Assembly: GCA_035440445.1 (NCBI GenBank) | Contig: DAORMJ010000010.1 | Location: forward strand, 1 to 64,000 | DNA length: 64,000 nucleotides | Direction of reading: 5' to 3' | Origin: Ga0077548 sp035440445 | Lineage (GTDB): Bacteria > Pseudomonadota > Alphaproteobacteria > Rhizobiales > Xanthobacteraceae | Part shown: positions 43,944 to 52,412 of the stretch, in pieces | How the letters are laid out: each line of letters begins with the position of its first letter | How positions within the stretch are numbered: position 1 is the stretch's first letter | Translations under genes and position numbers: made by a program | The notes under the pieces: generated by a model | The model's input: only the letters and a program-made list of their open reading frames with translations | The model's database searches: none | What the model was told of the DNA's origin: nothing

Positions 43944-44981
43944 ATGGAAACCATGGCGCATTACGAAAAGCCGCGGATCGACTGGGTCGATTACGCCAAA
44001 GGCTTTTGCATCATCATGGTAGTGATGATGCATTCGACGCTCGGCGTCGAACATGCCGCCGGTAAAGAGAGCTGGCTGCACTACTTCGTCGCCTTTGCGA
44101 AGCCGTTTCGCATGCCCGATTTCTTCCTGATCTCCGGCCTGTTTCTCGCCCGCGTGATCGATCGCAACTGGCGCGATTATCTCGATAAGAAAGTCGTGCA
44201 CTTTCTCTATTTCTATTTGCTCTGGGTCTCGATCCAGTTCGTCTTCAAGGCGCCTGCCTTCCTCGCACAGGGCGGCGTGATCGAGGTCGCGCGGCAGTTC
44301 GGGCTCGCGTTTCTCGAGCCGTTCGGCACGCTCTGGTTCATCTATATCCTCCCGGTGTTCTTCGTCTTGACGAAACTGACCAAGCGCGTGCCGCCGCTTG
44401 CCATCTTCGTGCTCGCCGCCGCACTCGAGATCGCGCCGATTCACACGGGCTGGATCATGATCGACGAATTCGCGGGCCGCTTCGTCTATTTCTTCGCGGG
44501 CTACTGGCTCGCAAGCCACATCTTCCGCTTCGCAGCCGGCGTGCAGAAAGACCCATGGCTTGCCGTGCTCGCGCTCGGCGTCTGGGCCTTTGCCAACGAC
44601 TTCATGGTCGTGCGCGGCTATAGCGAAATGCCGGTGCTTTCACTGCTGCTCGGCTTTGCCGGTGCTGCGGCCGTGGTTGCGCTTGCCGCGCTCCTCGCAA
44701 AAGTGAACTGGCTCTCGCTGCTTCGTTATGCCGGCGAGAATTCCATCGTGGTCTATCTCGCCTTCTTCCTGCCGATGGCGGCGACCCGCGCGGTGCTGCT
44801 GAAAACCGGCATCGTGCCAGATCTGGGATCGGTCGCGCTCATCGTGACAGCGGCTGGCGTGATCGTGCCGCTCATCCTGCATGCGATCGTTCGCGGCACG
44901 CGCTTCGACTTCCTGTTCGTGCGGCCCGCCGCCTTCCATCTCGGCCGCACGCGCAAGGACACGCTGCAAGCCGCAGAATAA
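43944..44981 (+). CDS. Acyltransferase family 3 membrane protein (tandem copy 1)
   Basis: 345-residue inner-membrane protein with about ten hydrophobic helices, acyltransferase-3/OpgC-like. The family opening is RIDWVDYAKGFCIIMVVMMH, with the catalytic-type His near residue 33, then PFRMPDFFLISGLFLARV and EPFGTLWFIYILPVFF. Such proteins acetylate or succinylate surface glycans. ggag lies 6 nt before the ATG at 43944. The second copy at 45329 has the same length and can be aligned without gaps. No glycan operon is adjacent, so the substrate is unknown. Confidence 0.87.
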   Translation: METMAHYEKPRIDWVDYAKGFCIIMVVMMHSTLGVEHAAGKESWLHYFVAFAKPFRMPDFFLISGLFLARVIDRNWRDYLDKKVVHFLYFYLLWVSIQFVFKAPAFLAQGGVIEVARQFGLAFLEPFGTLWFIYILPVFFVLTKLTKRVPPLAIFVLAAALEIAPIHTGWIMIDEFAGRFVYFFAGYWLASHIFRFAAGVQKDPWLAVLALGVWAFANDFMVVRGYSEMPVLSLLLGFAGAAAVVALAALLAKVNWLSLLRYAGENSIVVYLAFFLPMAATRAVLLKTGIVPDLGSVALIVTAAGVIVPLILHAIVRGTRFDFLFVRPAAFHLGRTRKDTLQAAE

Positions 44982-45328
44982 GCGGCGCGCAGCGGTCGGG
45001 GCCCGCGCGCAATTTCCCTATCAATCTGTGCCATTGCGGGATGAACGCCCGCGCTGAAATCGCGTGCGTAACACCCGCCACTCCGCGCCATGCGCATGTC
45101 TTGTCTGCATAATTTCATTCGCCAGCCGCGAAGAATCGCATCTCGCGCGCGGGGGTATTGCGGCGCCTGGCTTTTCAACGTGAACCATCCGTTAACGCCG
45201 TGGCGCAGCTTCCGCAGGCTGCTTTCATCGTAGTTCTACGGGGAACTCGGCATAGTGATTGCACCGCAACAGGGCAAAGCAAGCGGCATGTAACGCCGCG
45301 GCACATGTGAGCGTTCTGGAGCCTGACC
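44982..45328. other. Spacer between the acyltransferase copies
   Basis: 347 bp without a convincing gene. It is GC-rich with scattered short inverted repeats and a gttaacg at 45191, but no terminator or recognisable operator stood out. It must supply ribosome-binding (ggag at 45317) and possibly promoter signals for the second copy. Confidence 0.4.
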
Positions 45329-46366
45329 GTGAGAGAGATGGGAATTTACGAGAAGCCGCGGGTCGACTGGGTCGATTTCGCCAAGGGCATCTGCATCATC
45401 TGGGTGGTGATGAAGCACTCGATCCTGGGGGTCGAGGTCGCCGATGGCCACGAAAGCTGGATGCATGCGGTCGCGACCTTTGCGAAGCCCTTCCGCATGC
45501 CGGACTTCTTCCTGATCTCAGGTCTGTTTCTCGGACGCGTCATCGACCGCAACTGGCGCGACTATCTCGACAAGAAGGTCGTGCACTTCTTCTATTTCTA
45601 CGTGCTGTGGGTGACGATCCAGTTTGCCTTCAAGGCCCCGGTCTTCGTTTCGAAATACGGCGTCGAAGGTCTCTTCCAGCAATACCTGCTCGCCTATATC
45701 GAGCCGTTCGGTTCGCTGTGGTTCATCTACATGCTGCCGGTGATGTTCGTGCTGGTGAAGGCGACGCGCAAAACTCCGCCGCTCGGCATCTTCATCGTTG
45801 CGGCTTCACTCGAGATCGCGCGCGTCAACACCGGCTGGCTGATGATCGACGAGTTCTGCGCCCGCTTCGTTTATTTCTTCGGCGGCTACTGGCTCGCGCA
45901 ATATGTCTTCGGTTATGCCGCGCTCGTGCAGGCCAATCTGCGCGTGTTCGCGATCGCGCTCGTGCTGTGGGGTCTGACCAACGGCGTCCTCGTATTCGGC
46001 GGCTACGCGGAAGCGCCGTTCCTGTCGCTTGCGCTCGGCTTTGCAGGCGCCATGGCAGTGATCACGGTTGCGTCCATTCTCGCGCAGATGAACTGGTTCA
46101 CCGTCTTGCGCTATGCCGGCGAGAATTCGATCGTGGTCTATCTCGCCTTCTTCCTGCCGATGGCGGCGACGCGCCTTTTCCTGCTCCATAGCGGCATCAT
46201 TCCAGATCTTGGAACCGTGACGCTCCTCGTCACGCTGGCGGGCGTGGTGGTGCCGCTTCTGTTCCATGCTGCGATCCGGGGCACGAGGCTCGACTTCCTG
46301 TTCGTGCGGCCTGCCGCATTCCACCTCAGGCCATCGGGCAAAAAGACGCTTCAGCCCGCGGAATAA
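45329..46366 (+). CDS. Acyltransferase family 3 membrane protein (tandem copy 2)
   Basis: 345-residue paralogue of the preceding gene with the same helices and motifs: RVDWVDFAKGICIIWVVMKH, PFRMPDFFLISGLFLGRV, GENSIVVYLAFFLPMAATR and the shared end FDFLFVRPAAFHL-like LDFLFVRPAAFHL. The GTG at 45329 has ggag at 8-nt spacing and gives the same length as copy 1; the ATG at 45338 is an alternative. The conserved His and membrane core are intact in both, so both are probably active. Divergence is concentrated in loops (about residues 103-115). Confidence 0.87.
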   Translation: MREMGIYEKPRVDWVDFAKGICIIWVVMKHSILGVEVADGHESWMHAVATFAKPFRMPDFFLISGLFLGRVIDRNWRDYLDKKVVHFFYFYVLWVTIQFAFKAPVFVSKYGVEGLFQQYLLAYIEPFGSLWFIYMLPVMFVLVKATRKTPPLGIFIVAASLEIARVNTGWLMIDEFCARFVYFFGGYWLAQYVFGYAALVQANLRVFAIALVLWGLTNGVLVFGGYAEAPFLSLALGFAGAMAVITVASILAQMNWFTVLRYAGENSIVVYLAFFLPMAATRLFLLHSGIIPDLGTVTLLVTLAGVVVPLLFHAAIRGTRLDFLFVRPAAFHLRPSGKKTLQPAE

Positions 46367-46377
46367 AGGGCTTTATC

Positions 46378-46420
46378 GGCAAGCGAACTGTCCCCATCTA
46401 ACGGGGTGGTTTTGCTTGCC
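46378..46420. promoter_or_regulatory. Nested hairpin between acyltransferase 2 and polA
   Basis: ggcaagc (46378-46384) pairs perfectly with gcttgcc (46414-46420), enclosing cccc/gggg around atctaa. A ggtttt follows the inner stem. It could be a weak terminator of the acyltransferase or a polA leader structure. Confidence 0.3.
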
Positions 46421-46465
46421 GGGCCTCGCTCGCTTCGGCATCGTGCCCGCGGTAAACGAGGTTCC

Positions 46466-49423
46466 ATGTCCGAAATTCGACCCCTGAAGAAGGGCGACCG
46501 CGTCTTTTTGATCGACGGCTCGTCCTTCATTTTCCGCGCCTATTTCGCAATGTTCAAAGCCGCGCAATCGCGCGGCAAGGCTTTCACGCGCTCGGACGGA
46601 TTGCCGGTCGGCGCGATCATGACTTTCTCGTCCATGATGTGGAAGCTGATGCGAGAGGGCATCGACGGAAAGAAGCCGACGCATGTCGGCGTGGTGTTCG
46701 ATGCGGCCGGTGACGGCTTCCGCAACGAAATCTATCCCGAATACAAAGCGAACCGCGACGATCCGCCGGAAGACCTGATTCCGCAATTTCCGCTGATGCG
46801 CGACGTGGTGAAGGCCTTCGGCCTGAAGCCCATCGAAGAAGTGGGATACGAGGCGGACGACCTGATCGCGGCCTACGCCCGCGAAGCGCGCGAGGCCGGC
46901 GCGGAAGTGCTCATCATCGCCGGCGACAAGGATCTCATGCAGCTCGTGCGCAAGGACGTCACGATGTACGATCCCATGCCCGGCAACGAACGCAAGATCG
47001 GCGAGAAGGAAGTCGAGGAGAAGTTCGGCGTCGAGCCCGCGCGCGTGCCGGACGTGCAGGCGCTGTGCGGAGACGCGACCGATAACGTGCCGGGCGTGCC
47101 GGGCATCGGCATCAAGACCGCAGCCCTCCTCATTCAGGAATATGGCGACCTCGAAACGCTTCTTCAGAACGCAGAGAAGATCAAACAGGACAAACGCCGC
47201 CAGACGCTGATCGACAACGCCGAACTCGCGCGCATTTCCAAGAAGCTCGTGCTGCTCGACGATCACGCCCCGCTCCGCACCCCACTCGACCAGCTCGGCT
47301 TCGACGGCGGCGATCCGGTGAAAGTGGTCGCTTTCCTCAAAGCAATGGAATTCACGCGCCTTACCGAAAACGTGGCGAAGTCCGCAGGGATCGATCCGAA
47401 CACGGTCGAAGCGGACCCGTTGTTGTCGGCGGGTGCCGCGGTGGCGGAAGGCAAGGCGACGGAGAAAGCGCCCGCGAAAGCCGCCGACAAGGCGCAGGCA
47501 GCCGCTGCAGGCGAACTTACGCCAAGCGCTCTCTTTGCAGAACGCGAAGCGGCGCTGAAGAAAATTCCGTTCGATCCAAAGAAGTACGAGACCGTCACGA
47601 CGCCGAAGCAGCTGGATGGCTGGATCGAGAAGGCGCGGGCTGCCGGCTATGTCGCGGTCGATACCGAGACGACCTCGCTCGATCCGATGCAGGCCGACCT
47701 TTGCGGCGTCTCGCTCTGCGTGGTGCCGGGGGAAGCCTGCTACATTCCGCTCGGCCATTGCGGTGCCGGCGAAGGATTGTTCGACGATGGCCTGTTACCC
47801 GGCCAGCTTCCGCTAAAAGAAACCTGCGCGAAGCTGAAAATGCTGCTCGAAGACCCAAGCGTGATGAAGATCGGGCAGAACATCAAATATGACTGGCTCG
47901 TGCTGGCGCGCGAAAACGTCTTCATCGCGCCTTATGACGACACCATGCTGATGTCTTACGCGCTCGATGCTGGCCGCTCCGGCGGGGGCCACGGCATGGA
48001 CAATCTCGCGCTGCGCTTTCTCGGTCACAAGCCGATCGCCTACGAGCAGGTCGCAGGCAAGGGCAAAAGCGCGATCACCTTCAACCGTGTCGGCATCGAC
48101 CGCGCCACCGAATATGCCGCCGAGGACGCCGACGTCACGTTGCGGCTCTGGCTCTATCTCAAGGCGCGGCTTGCCGCCGAGAGCATGAACAACGTCTATG
48201 AGACGCTGGAGCGGCCGCTTGCCGTCGTGCTCGCGGAAATGGAAAAGCGCGGCATTGCCATCGACCGGCAGATGCTTTCGCGCCTTTCGGGCGACTTCGC
48301 GCAATCGACCGCGCGGTTGGAAGACGAAATCTCCAAGATCGCGGGCCAGCAGTTCAATCCTGGCAGCCCGAAGCAACTCGGCGACATTCTATTCGGCAAG
48401 ATGGGCCTTCCCGGCGGCACAAAGACCTCGACGGGTGCCTGGTCCACGGGCGCGAAGGTGCTCGAAGACCTTGCGGAAGAAGGCCACGAACTGCCGAAGA
48501 AAATTCTCGAGTGGCGGCAGCTCTCGAAACTCAAATCGACCTATACCGACGCGCTGCCGGAATACGTGAACAAGGAGACGAACCGCGTTCACACCTCATA
48601 TGCGCTTGCGGCGACGCCGACCGGCCGCCTCGCATCTTCAGAGCCGAACCTGCAGAACATTCCGGTCCGCACCGAAGAAGGCCGAAAGATTAGAAAGGCT
48701 TTCGTCGCGGAAAAAGGCAACCAGCTCGTCTCCGCCGACTATTCGCAGATCGAACTCAGGCTGCTCGCGGAGATCGGCAACGTGCCGCAACTGAAGAAGG
48801 CGTTTCGCGAAGGGCTCGACATTCACGCGATGACCGCTTCAGAGATGTTCAGCGTGCCGGTGAAAGACATGCCGGCGGAAATCCGCCGCCGCGCCAAGGC
48901 GATCAACTTCGGTATCATCTATGGCATTTCGGCTTTCGGGCTCGCGAACCAGCTTGGCATCGGCCGCGAGGAAGCGGGCGCTTACATCAAGAAATATTTC
49001 GAGCGCTTCCCCGGCATCCGCGACTACATGGAAGAGACCAAGAAGTTCGCCCGCGAGAACGGCTACGTCACAACGCTGTTCGGCCGTCGCTGCCATTATC
49101 CCGGGATCAAGGACCCAAACCCTTCGGTGCGCGGCTTCAACGAACGCGCCGCGATCAACGCGCGGCTGCAGGGCACGGCTGCCGACATCATCCGCCGCGC
49201 GATGATCCGCATGGATGACGTGATCGCGAAGGCAAAGGTGGACGCGAAGATGCTCCTGCAGGTCCACGACGAACTGATCTTCGAAGTGGCCGAGAAGGAC
49301 GTGAAGAAGACGCTGCCGCTCGTGACCCGTGTGATGGAAGAGGCGCCGCTGCCCGCGGTCGCGCTTTCCATTCCGCTATCGGTCGATGCCCGCGCGGCAA
49401 ACAACTGGGAAGAGGCGCATTAG
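46466..49423 (+). CDS. polA: DNA polymerase I (PolA)
   Basis: 985-residue repair and Okazaki-fragment polymerase with all three domains. 5'-3' exonuclease (FEN) at the start: LIDGSSFIFRAYFAM, VIIAGDKDLMQL-like LIIAGDKDLMQLV and GDATDNVPGVPGIG. 3'-5' proofreading domain with intact acidic residues: VAVDTETTSLDP, KIGQNIKYDWLVL and YAAEDADVT. Polymerase domain: TGRLASSEPNLQNIPVR, motif A DYSQIELRLLAEI, motif B RRRAKAINFGIIYGIS and motif C VHDELIFEV. Some bacteria lose the proofreading residues; here they remain. gagg precedes the ATG at 46466. Confidence 0.96.
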   Translation: MSEIRPLKKGDRVFLIDGSSFIFRAYFAMFKAAQSRGKAFTRSDGLPVGAIMTFSSMMWKLMREGIDGKKPTHVGVVFDAAGDGFRNEIYPEYKANRDDPPEDLIPQFPLMRDVVKAFGLKPIEEVGYEADDLIAAYAREAREAGAEVLIIAGDKDLMQLVRKDVTMYDPMPGNERKIGEKEVEEKFGVEPARVPDVQALCGDATDNVPGVPGIGIKTAALLIQEYGDLETLLQNAEKIKQDKRRQTLIDNAELARISKKLVLLDDHAPLRTPLDQLGFDGGDPVKVVAFLKAMEFTRLTENVAKSAGIDPNTVEADPLLSAGAAVAEGKATEKAPAKAADKAQAAAAGELTPSALFAEREAALKKIPFDPKKYETVTTPKQLDGWIEKARAAGYVAVDTETTSLDPMQADLCGVSLCVVPGEACYIPLGHCGAGEGLFDDGLLPGQLPLKETCAKLKMLLEDPSVMKIGQNIKYDWLVLARENVFIAPYDDTMLMSYALDAGRSGGGHGMDNLALRFLGHKPIAYEQVAGKGKSAITFNRVGIDRATEYAAEDADVTLRLWLYLKARLAAESMNNVYETLERPLAVVLAEMEKRGIAIDRQMLSRLSGDFAQSTARLEDEISKIAGQQFNPGSPKQLGDILFGKMGLPGGTKTSTGAWSTGAKVLEDLAEEGHELPKKILEWRQLSKLKSTYTDALPEYVNKETNRVHTSYALAATPTGRLASSEPNLQNIPVRTEEGRKIRKAFVAEKGNQLVSADYSQIELRLLAEIGNVPQLKKAFREGLDIHAMTASEMFSVPVKDMPAEIRRRAKAINFGIIYGISAFGLANQLGIGREEAGAYIKKYFERFPGIRDYMEETKKFARENGYVTTLFGRRCHYPGIKDPNPSVRGFNERAAINARLQGTAADIIRRAMIRMDDVIAKAKVDAKMLLQVHDELIFEVAEKDVKKTLPLVTRVMEEAPLPAVALSIPLSVDARAANNWEEAH

Positions 49424-49441
49424 GCTGCTACAGTCGCGGCC

Positions 49442-50071
49442 ATGAACGACGCGCTGCTTTCCTCGCTCTGGGCTTTCGCGCTTGCCTCGCTGATCATCGA
49501 GCTCGTGCCGGGCCCAAACCAGACTTATCTCGCGGCACTCACGCTCAATCATGGCATGCGCGCGGGATTCGCGGCGGTCGCCGGGATCGCGCTGGGTCTT
49601 GCGATCTATGGAATCGCGGCGGCACTCGGCGTCGCGGCAATCATCCACGAGTCGCCATTCCTCTATCAATTGCTGCGCTGGGCCGGCGCGCTCTATTTCC
49701 TCTGGCTCGCGTGGGAAAGCTGGCACGACGAGCCTGGCGACGAAGCCGAAGGTTCGCGCCCGGACCGGGCACTCGAATCGTTCCGCCGCGGACTGATCAC
49801 TAACCTGCTCAACCCCAAGGCCGCGATTTTCTACATCAGCGTGCTGCCGGGCTTCATCGTGCCCGATGCCATCTCGGTATTCAAGCAGACCGCGCTGATG
49901 TCGGCAATTTTCGTTTGCGTGGCCTCCGCCACGCATGTTGCCGTGGTGCTACTCGCGGGCCAGCTCTATGCTTATCTGGACGATCCGCGTTTCCGCGTAC
50001 CGTTCCGGCGCGTCATCGCGCTCGTACTCGTTGCCGTCGCGATCTGGTTCCTGATCACGACGGCCCGATAA
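49442..50071 (+). CDS. LysE/RhtB family exporter
   Basis: 209-residue membrane protein with five to six helices, LysE family. The opening ELVPGPNQTYLAALTLNHGMRAGFAAVAGIALG matches the family signature (P-G-P-N and G-R-x-x-G positions), and FRRGLITNLLNPKAAIFYISVLPGF is the second conserved block. Members export amino acids or related solutes; the substrate is unknown. It follows polA after 18 nt and overlaps the convergent nitroreductase by 17 bp. Confidence 0.87.
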   Translation: MNDALLSSLWAFALASLIIELVPGPNQTYLAALTLNHGMRAGFAAVAGIALGLAIYGIAAALGVAAIIHESPFLYQLLRWAGALYFLWLAWESWHDEPGDEAEGSRPDRALESFRRGLITNLLNPKAAIFYISVLPGFIVPDAISVFKQTALMSAIFVCVASATHVAVVLLAGQLYAYLDDPRFRVPFRRVIALVLVAVAIWFLITTAR

Positions 50072-50732
50072 AGACGCTCACTTCTTCCAGCTTCTTCTTG
50101 GCAATCGTCGGCGCCTTGCAATCCTCCGCCGGATAGCCCGCGACCAAGAGCACGTAAGGCTTCTCGTTCGCGGGGCGGTCGCAGATCTCGTTCAGGAAAC
50201 CCATCGGCGACGGCGTGTGCGTCAGCGTCGCGAGGCCCGCGTTGTGCAGGGAGGCGATCAGGAAGCCCATCGCAATCCCCACCGATTCCGGGACGTAATA
50301 GTGCTTCACATGCGCGCCGTCTTCGGCAAAGCCGTAACGCTGGCCGAAGATCACGATGAGCCAGGGCGCAACATCGAGGAACGGCTTGTGCTCGTCGGTG
50401 CCGAGCGGCCCGAGTGCCTCCAGCCATTCCTCCGGCGTCCTGCCGCCCTTGTAGAACTCGCGCTCTTCCTCCTCCGGGGCGACCCGGATTTTCGATTTTA
50501 CCGCGGCGTCCGAAATGCACACGAAGGTCCAGGGCTGCTGATTGGCGCCGGAAGGGGCGCCGGCCGCGGTCATCACCGCATCCTCGATGATCGCGCGCGG
50601 AACCGGGCGATCGGAAAAGTCCCGCACCGTGCGGCGGCGCTGCATCAGCGCGCGGAAAGCCTTAGCCCGCGCCAGCATCTGCGCCTCGCTGCGCGGCTCA
50701 AATTCGAGCGGTTGGGGGATCAGGCCGTTCAT
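50055..50732 (-). CDS. Nitroreductase family protein
   Basis: 225-residue FMN-dependent oxidoreductase of the nitroreductase fold. The N-terminal RRTVRDFSDRPVPRAIIEDAV binds FMN phosphate, and GAPSGANQQPWTFVCISD is the family core. ESVGIAMGFLIASLHNAGLATLTHTP follows, closer to the iodotyrosine deiodinase/BluB-type branch than to NfsB. The substrate is unknown. The start at 50732 (MNGLIPQPLEFEPRS) removes a long unsupported extension. Divergent from pyrE; overlaps the LysE gene by 17 bp. Confidence 0.87.
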   Translation of the reverse strand: MNGLIPQPLEFEPRSEAQMLARAKAFRALMQRRRTVRDFSDRPVPRAIIEDAVMTAAGAPSGANQQPWTFVCISDAAVKSKIRVAPEEEEREFYKGGRTPEEWLEALGPLGTDEHKPFLDVAPWLIVIFGQRYGFAEDGAHVKHYYVPESVGIAMGFLIASLHNAGLATLTHTPSPMGFLNEICDRPANEKPYVLLVAGYPAEDCKAPTIAKKKLEEVSVFIGPS

Positions 50733-50836
50733 TATTTTTGTCCGTTGTTGGATGGCTTCGCTGTTGATGGATCGGGCGTTTTCGTTGGCGCTTTGCGCGC
50801 ACGATGATAGCAAGTCCGGTGCCTGCTCCAACCCGG

Positions 50837-51430
50837 ATGTCTTCGCCCGTGACCCAGATCAATCTCCCCGATCCGAAAGCCGCCCGCGCGCGGCTGAAAG
50901 AAATCATCGCCACCCGCTCCTTCGGGCTCGGCGAGGTCACGCTGGCATCGGGGCGCAAGAGCCACTTCTATTTCAATCTCAAGCCCACCATGCTCGATCC
51001 GGAAGGTGCGGCACTCCTCGCGCAATTGTCGCTGGAGGCGCTGGCCACGGAAAAGCTCGACGCAATCGGCGGCCTGGAGATGGGTGCTGTGCCGATTTCG
51101 GGGGCGGTCGCGGCATTGAGCTGGATAACGGGCAAGCCGCTGCCGAATTTCTTCGTGCGCAAGAAGCCGAAAGAACACGGCGCGAAGCTCCTGGTCGAAG
51201 GCCTGACCAAAGGCGAGACGCTTGCAGGCAAGACCGTTGCCATCGTCGAGGATGTCACCACGACCGGCGAGTCCGCACTGAAAGCCGCCCAAGCGGCACA
51301 GGAATCGGGCGCCCACGTCGCGCTCGCGCTCACCATCGTCGACCGGCAGGAGGGCGCCGCTGAAACTTTCGGCAAGGCGGGCCTGCGTTTTCATGCGCTG
51401 TTTACCGCTGACGAATTCTTGAACCGCTAA
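50837..51430 (+). CDS. pyrE: Orotate phosphoribosyltransferase (PyrE)
   Basis: 197-residue enzyme making OMP from orotate and PRPP in pyrimidine synthesis. The PRPP-binding loop is VAIVEDVTTTGESALKA (about residues 130-146), and the flexible catalytic loop region is FVRKKPKEHG. SFGLGEVTLASGRKSHFYFN near the start is the orotate-site segment. The ATG at 50837 gives the usual length; an ATG at 50804 is in frame. The only pyrimidine gene in the window. Confidence 0.93.
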   Translation: MSSPVTQINLPDPKAARARLKEIIATRSFGLGEVTLASGRKSHFYFNLKPTMLDPEGAALLAQLSLEALATEKLDAIGGLEMGAVPISGAVAALSWITGKPLPNFFVRKKPKEHGAKLLVEGLTKGETLAGKTVAIVEDVTTTGESALKAAQAAQESGAHVALALTIVDRQEGAAETFGKAGLRFHALFTADEFLNR

Positions 51431-51557
51431 AGGCTGGCCAAACACTCTTTTTCCGCGAGGAATGCACGTTGCAACCTTTTGCGGGATCAGGCGTTTAATG
51501 TCGCGGTCATACCTCCGGGGTTAAAACCGCAACACAACGCCGGGGAGCAGTGTAGCC

Positions 51558-52394
51558 GTGTCGGCCCTTCAGAAAGCGGCCAGTTCGATCAAAACCGCGC
51601 TTCTTTTAGCGGCGTTTTCGGCTTTCTTCCTTACGCCTGCCCTCGTCACTCCCGCCACTGCGCAAACTTATTACAGCATCTATGGCGGCGCGCGGAACAC
51701 GCCGCCCGCGCCCTATCGCGACACGCGCTCGAACAATCCCTTCTCGGAATTTTTCGGTGCGCTGTTTGGCGCGCGTCCGCGCTATGCGCCGGACGACGAG
51801 GAAGACAAGAAGCGAAAGTCGGATGCTTTCTTCAATGCCTGCGTTCGCACCTGCGACGGCAGGTTTTTCCCGGTGAACCGCGGCGGCCGCAAGGACGTCT
51901 CGCTCGACAAAGTTTGTAACGCCATGTGCCCGTCGGCACAGACCAAGGTGTTCAGCGGACTAGGCATCGATAACGCCGTCGCGCAAGACGGCCAGAAATA
52001 TTCGGCACTGCCTAATGCGTTTCTCTACCGCACCCAGATCGTCGACGGCTGCACCTGCAATGGCCGCGATCCGTATGGGGTTGCCGCTGTCGATTTCGAG
52101 AACGACCCAACGCTGCAGGGCGGCGACATCGTCGTGCAGCCGGACGGCTTCGCAGTTTACCGCGGCGGTGACAAGTTCGTGCCGATCCAGCGGGCGGGCA
52201 TGAGCCCTTCGCTGGTGAAGCAGCTCATGGCGATCAAGATTCTGCCGCGCAATCCGCATGCGCCGCACGCCATGACGGTGACCGTCCGGCAGACGCCCGA
52301 CACACCGGAATTTTTACAGAAAGCATCACCGGAATCAGCCGCGCCGAATGCAAACGCGCCGGCAGCCAACCAGCCACCGGCGCGCGCAAATTAG
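51558..52394 (+). CDS. DUF2865 domain-containing secreted protein
   Basis: 278 residues with a signal peptide (TALLLAAFSAFFLTPALVTPATAQ) and a DUF2865 domain. Three cysteine clusters mark it: FNACVRTCDGRFFPV, VCNAMCPSAQTKVF and GCTCNGRDPYG, probably disulphide-bonded in the periplasm. The C-terminus is Ala/Pro/Asn-rich. DUF2865 is largely confined to Rhizobiales; its function is unknown. The GTG start has ggag upstream at 51543. Confidence 0.87.
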   Translation: MSALQKAASSIKTALLLAAFSAFFLTPALVTPATAQTYYSIYGGARNTPPAPYRDTRSNNPFSEFFGALFGARPRYAPDDEEDKKRKSDAFFNACVRTCDGRFFPVNRGGRKDVSLDKVCNAMCPSAQTKVFSGLGIDNAVAQDGQKYSALPNAFLYRTQIVDGCTCNGRDPYGVAAVDFENDPTLQGGDIVVQPDGFAVYRGGDKFVPIQRAGMSPSLVKQLMAIKILPRNPHAPHAMTVTVRQTPDTPEFLQKASPESAAPNANAPAANQPPARAN

Positions 52395-52412
52395 TTCAAG
52401 CCGCTGTATGAA

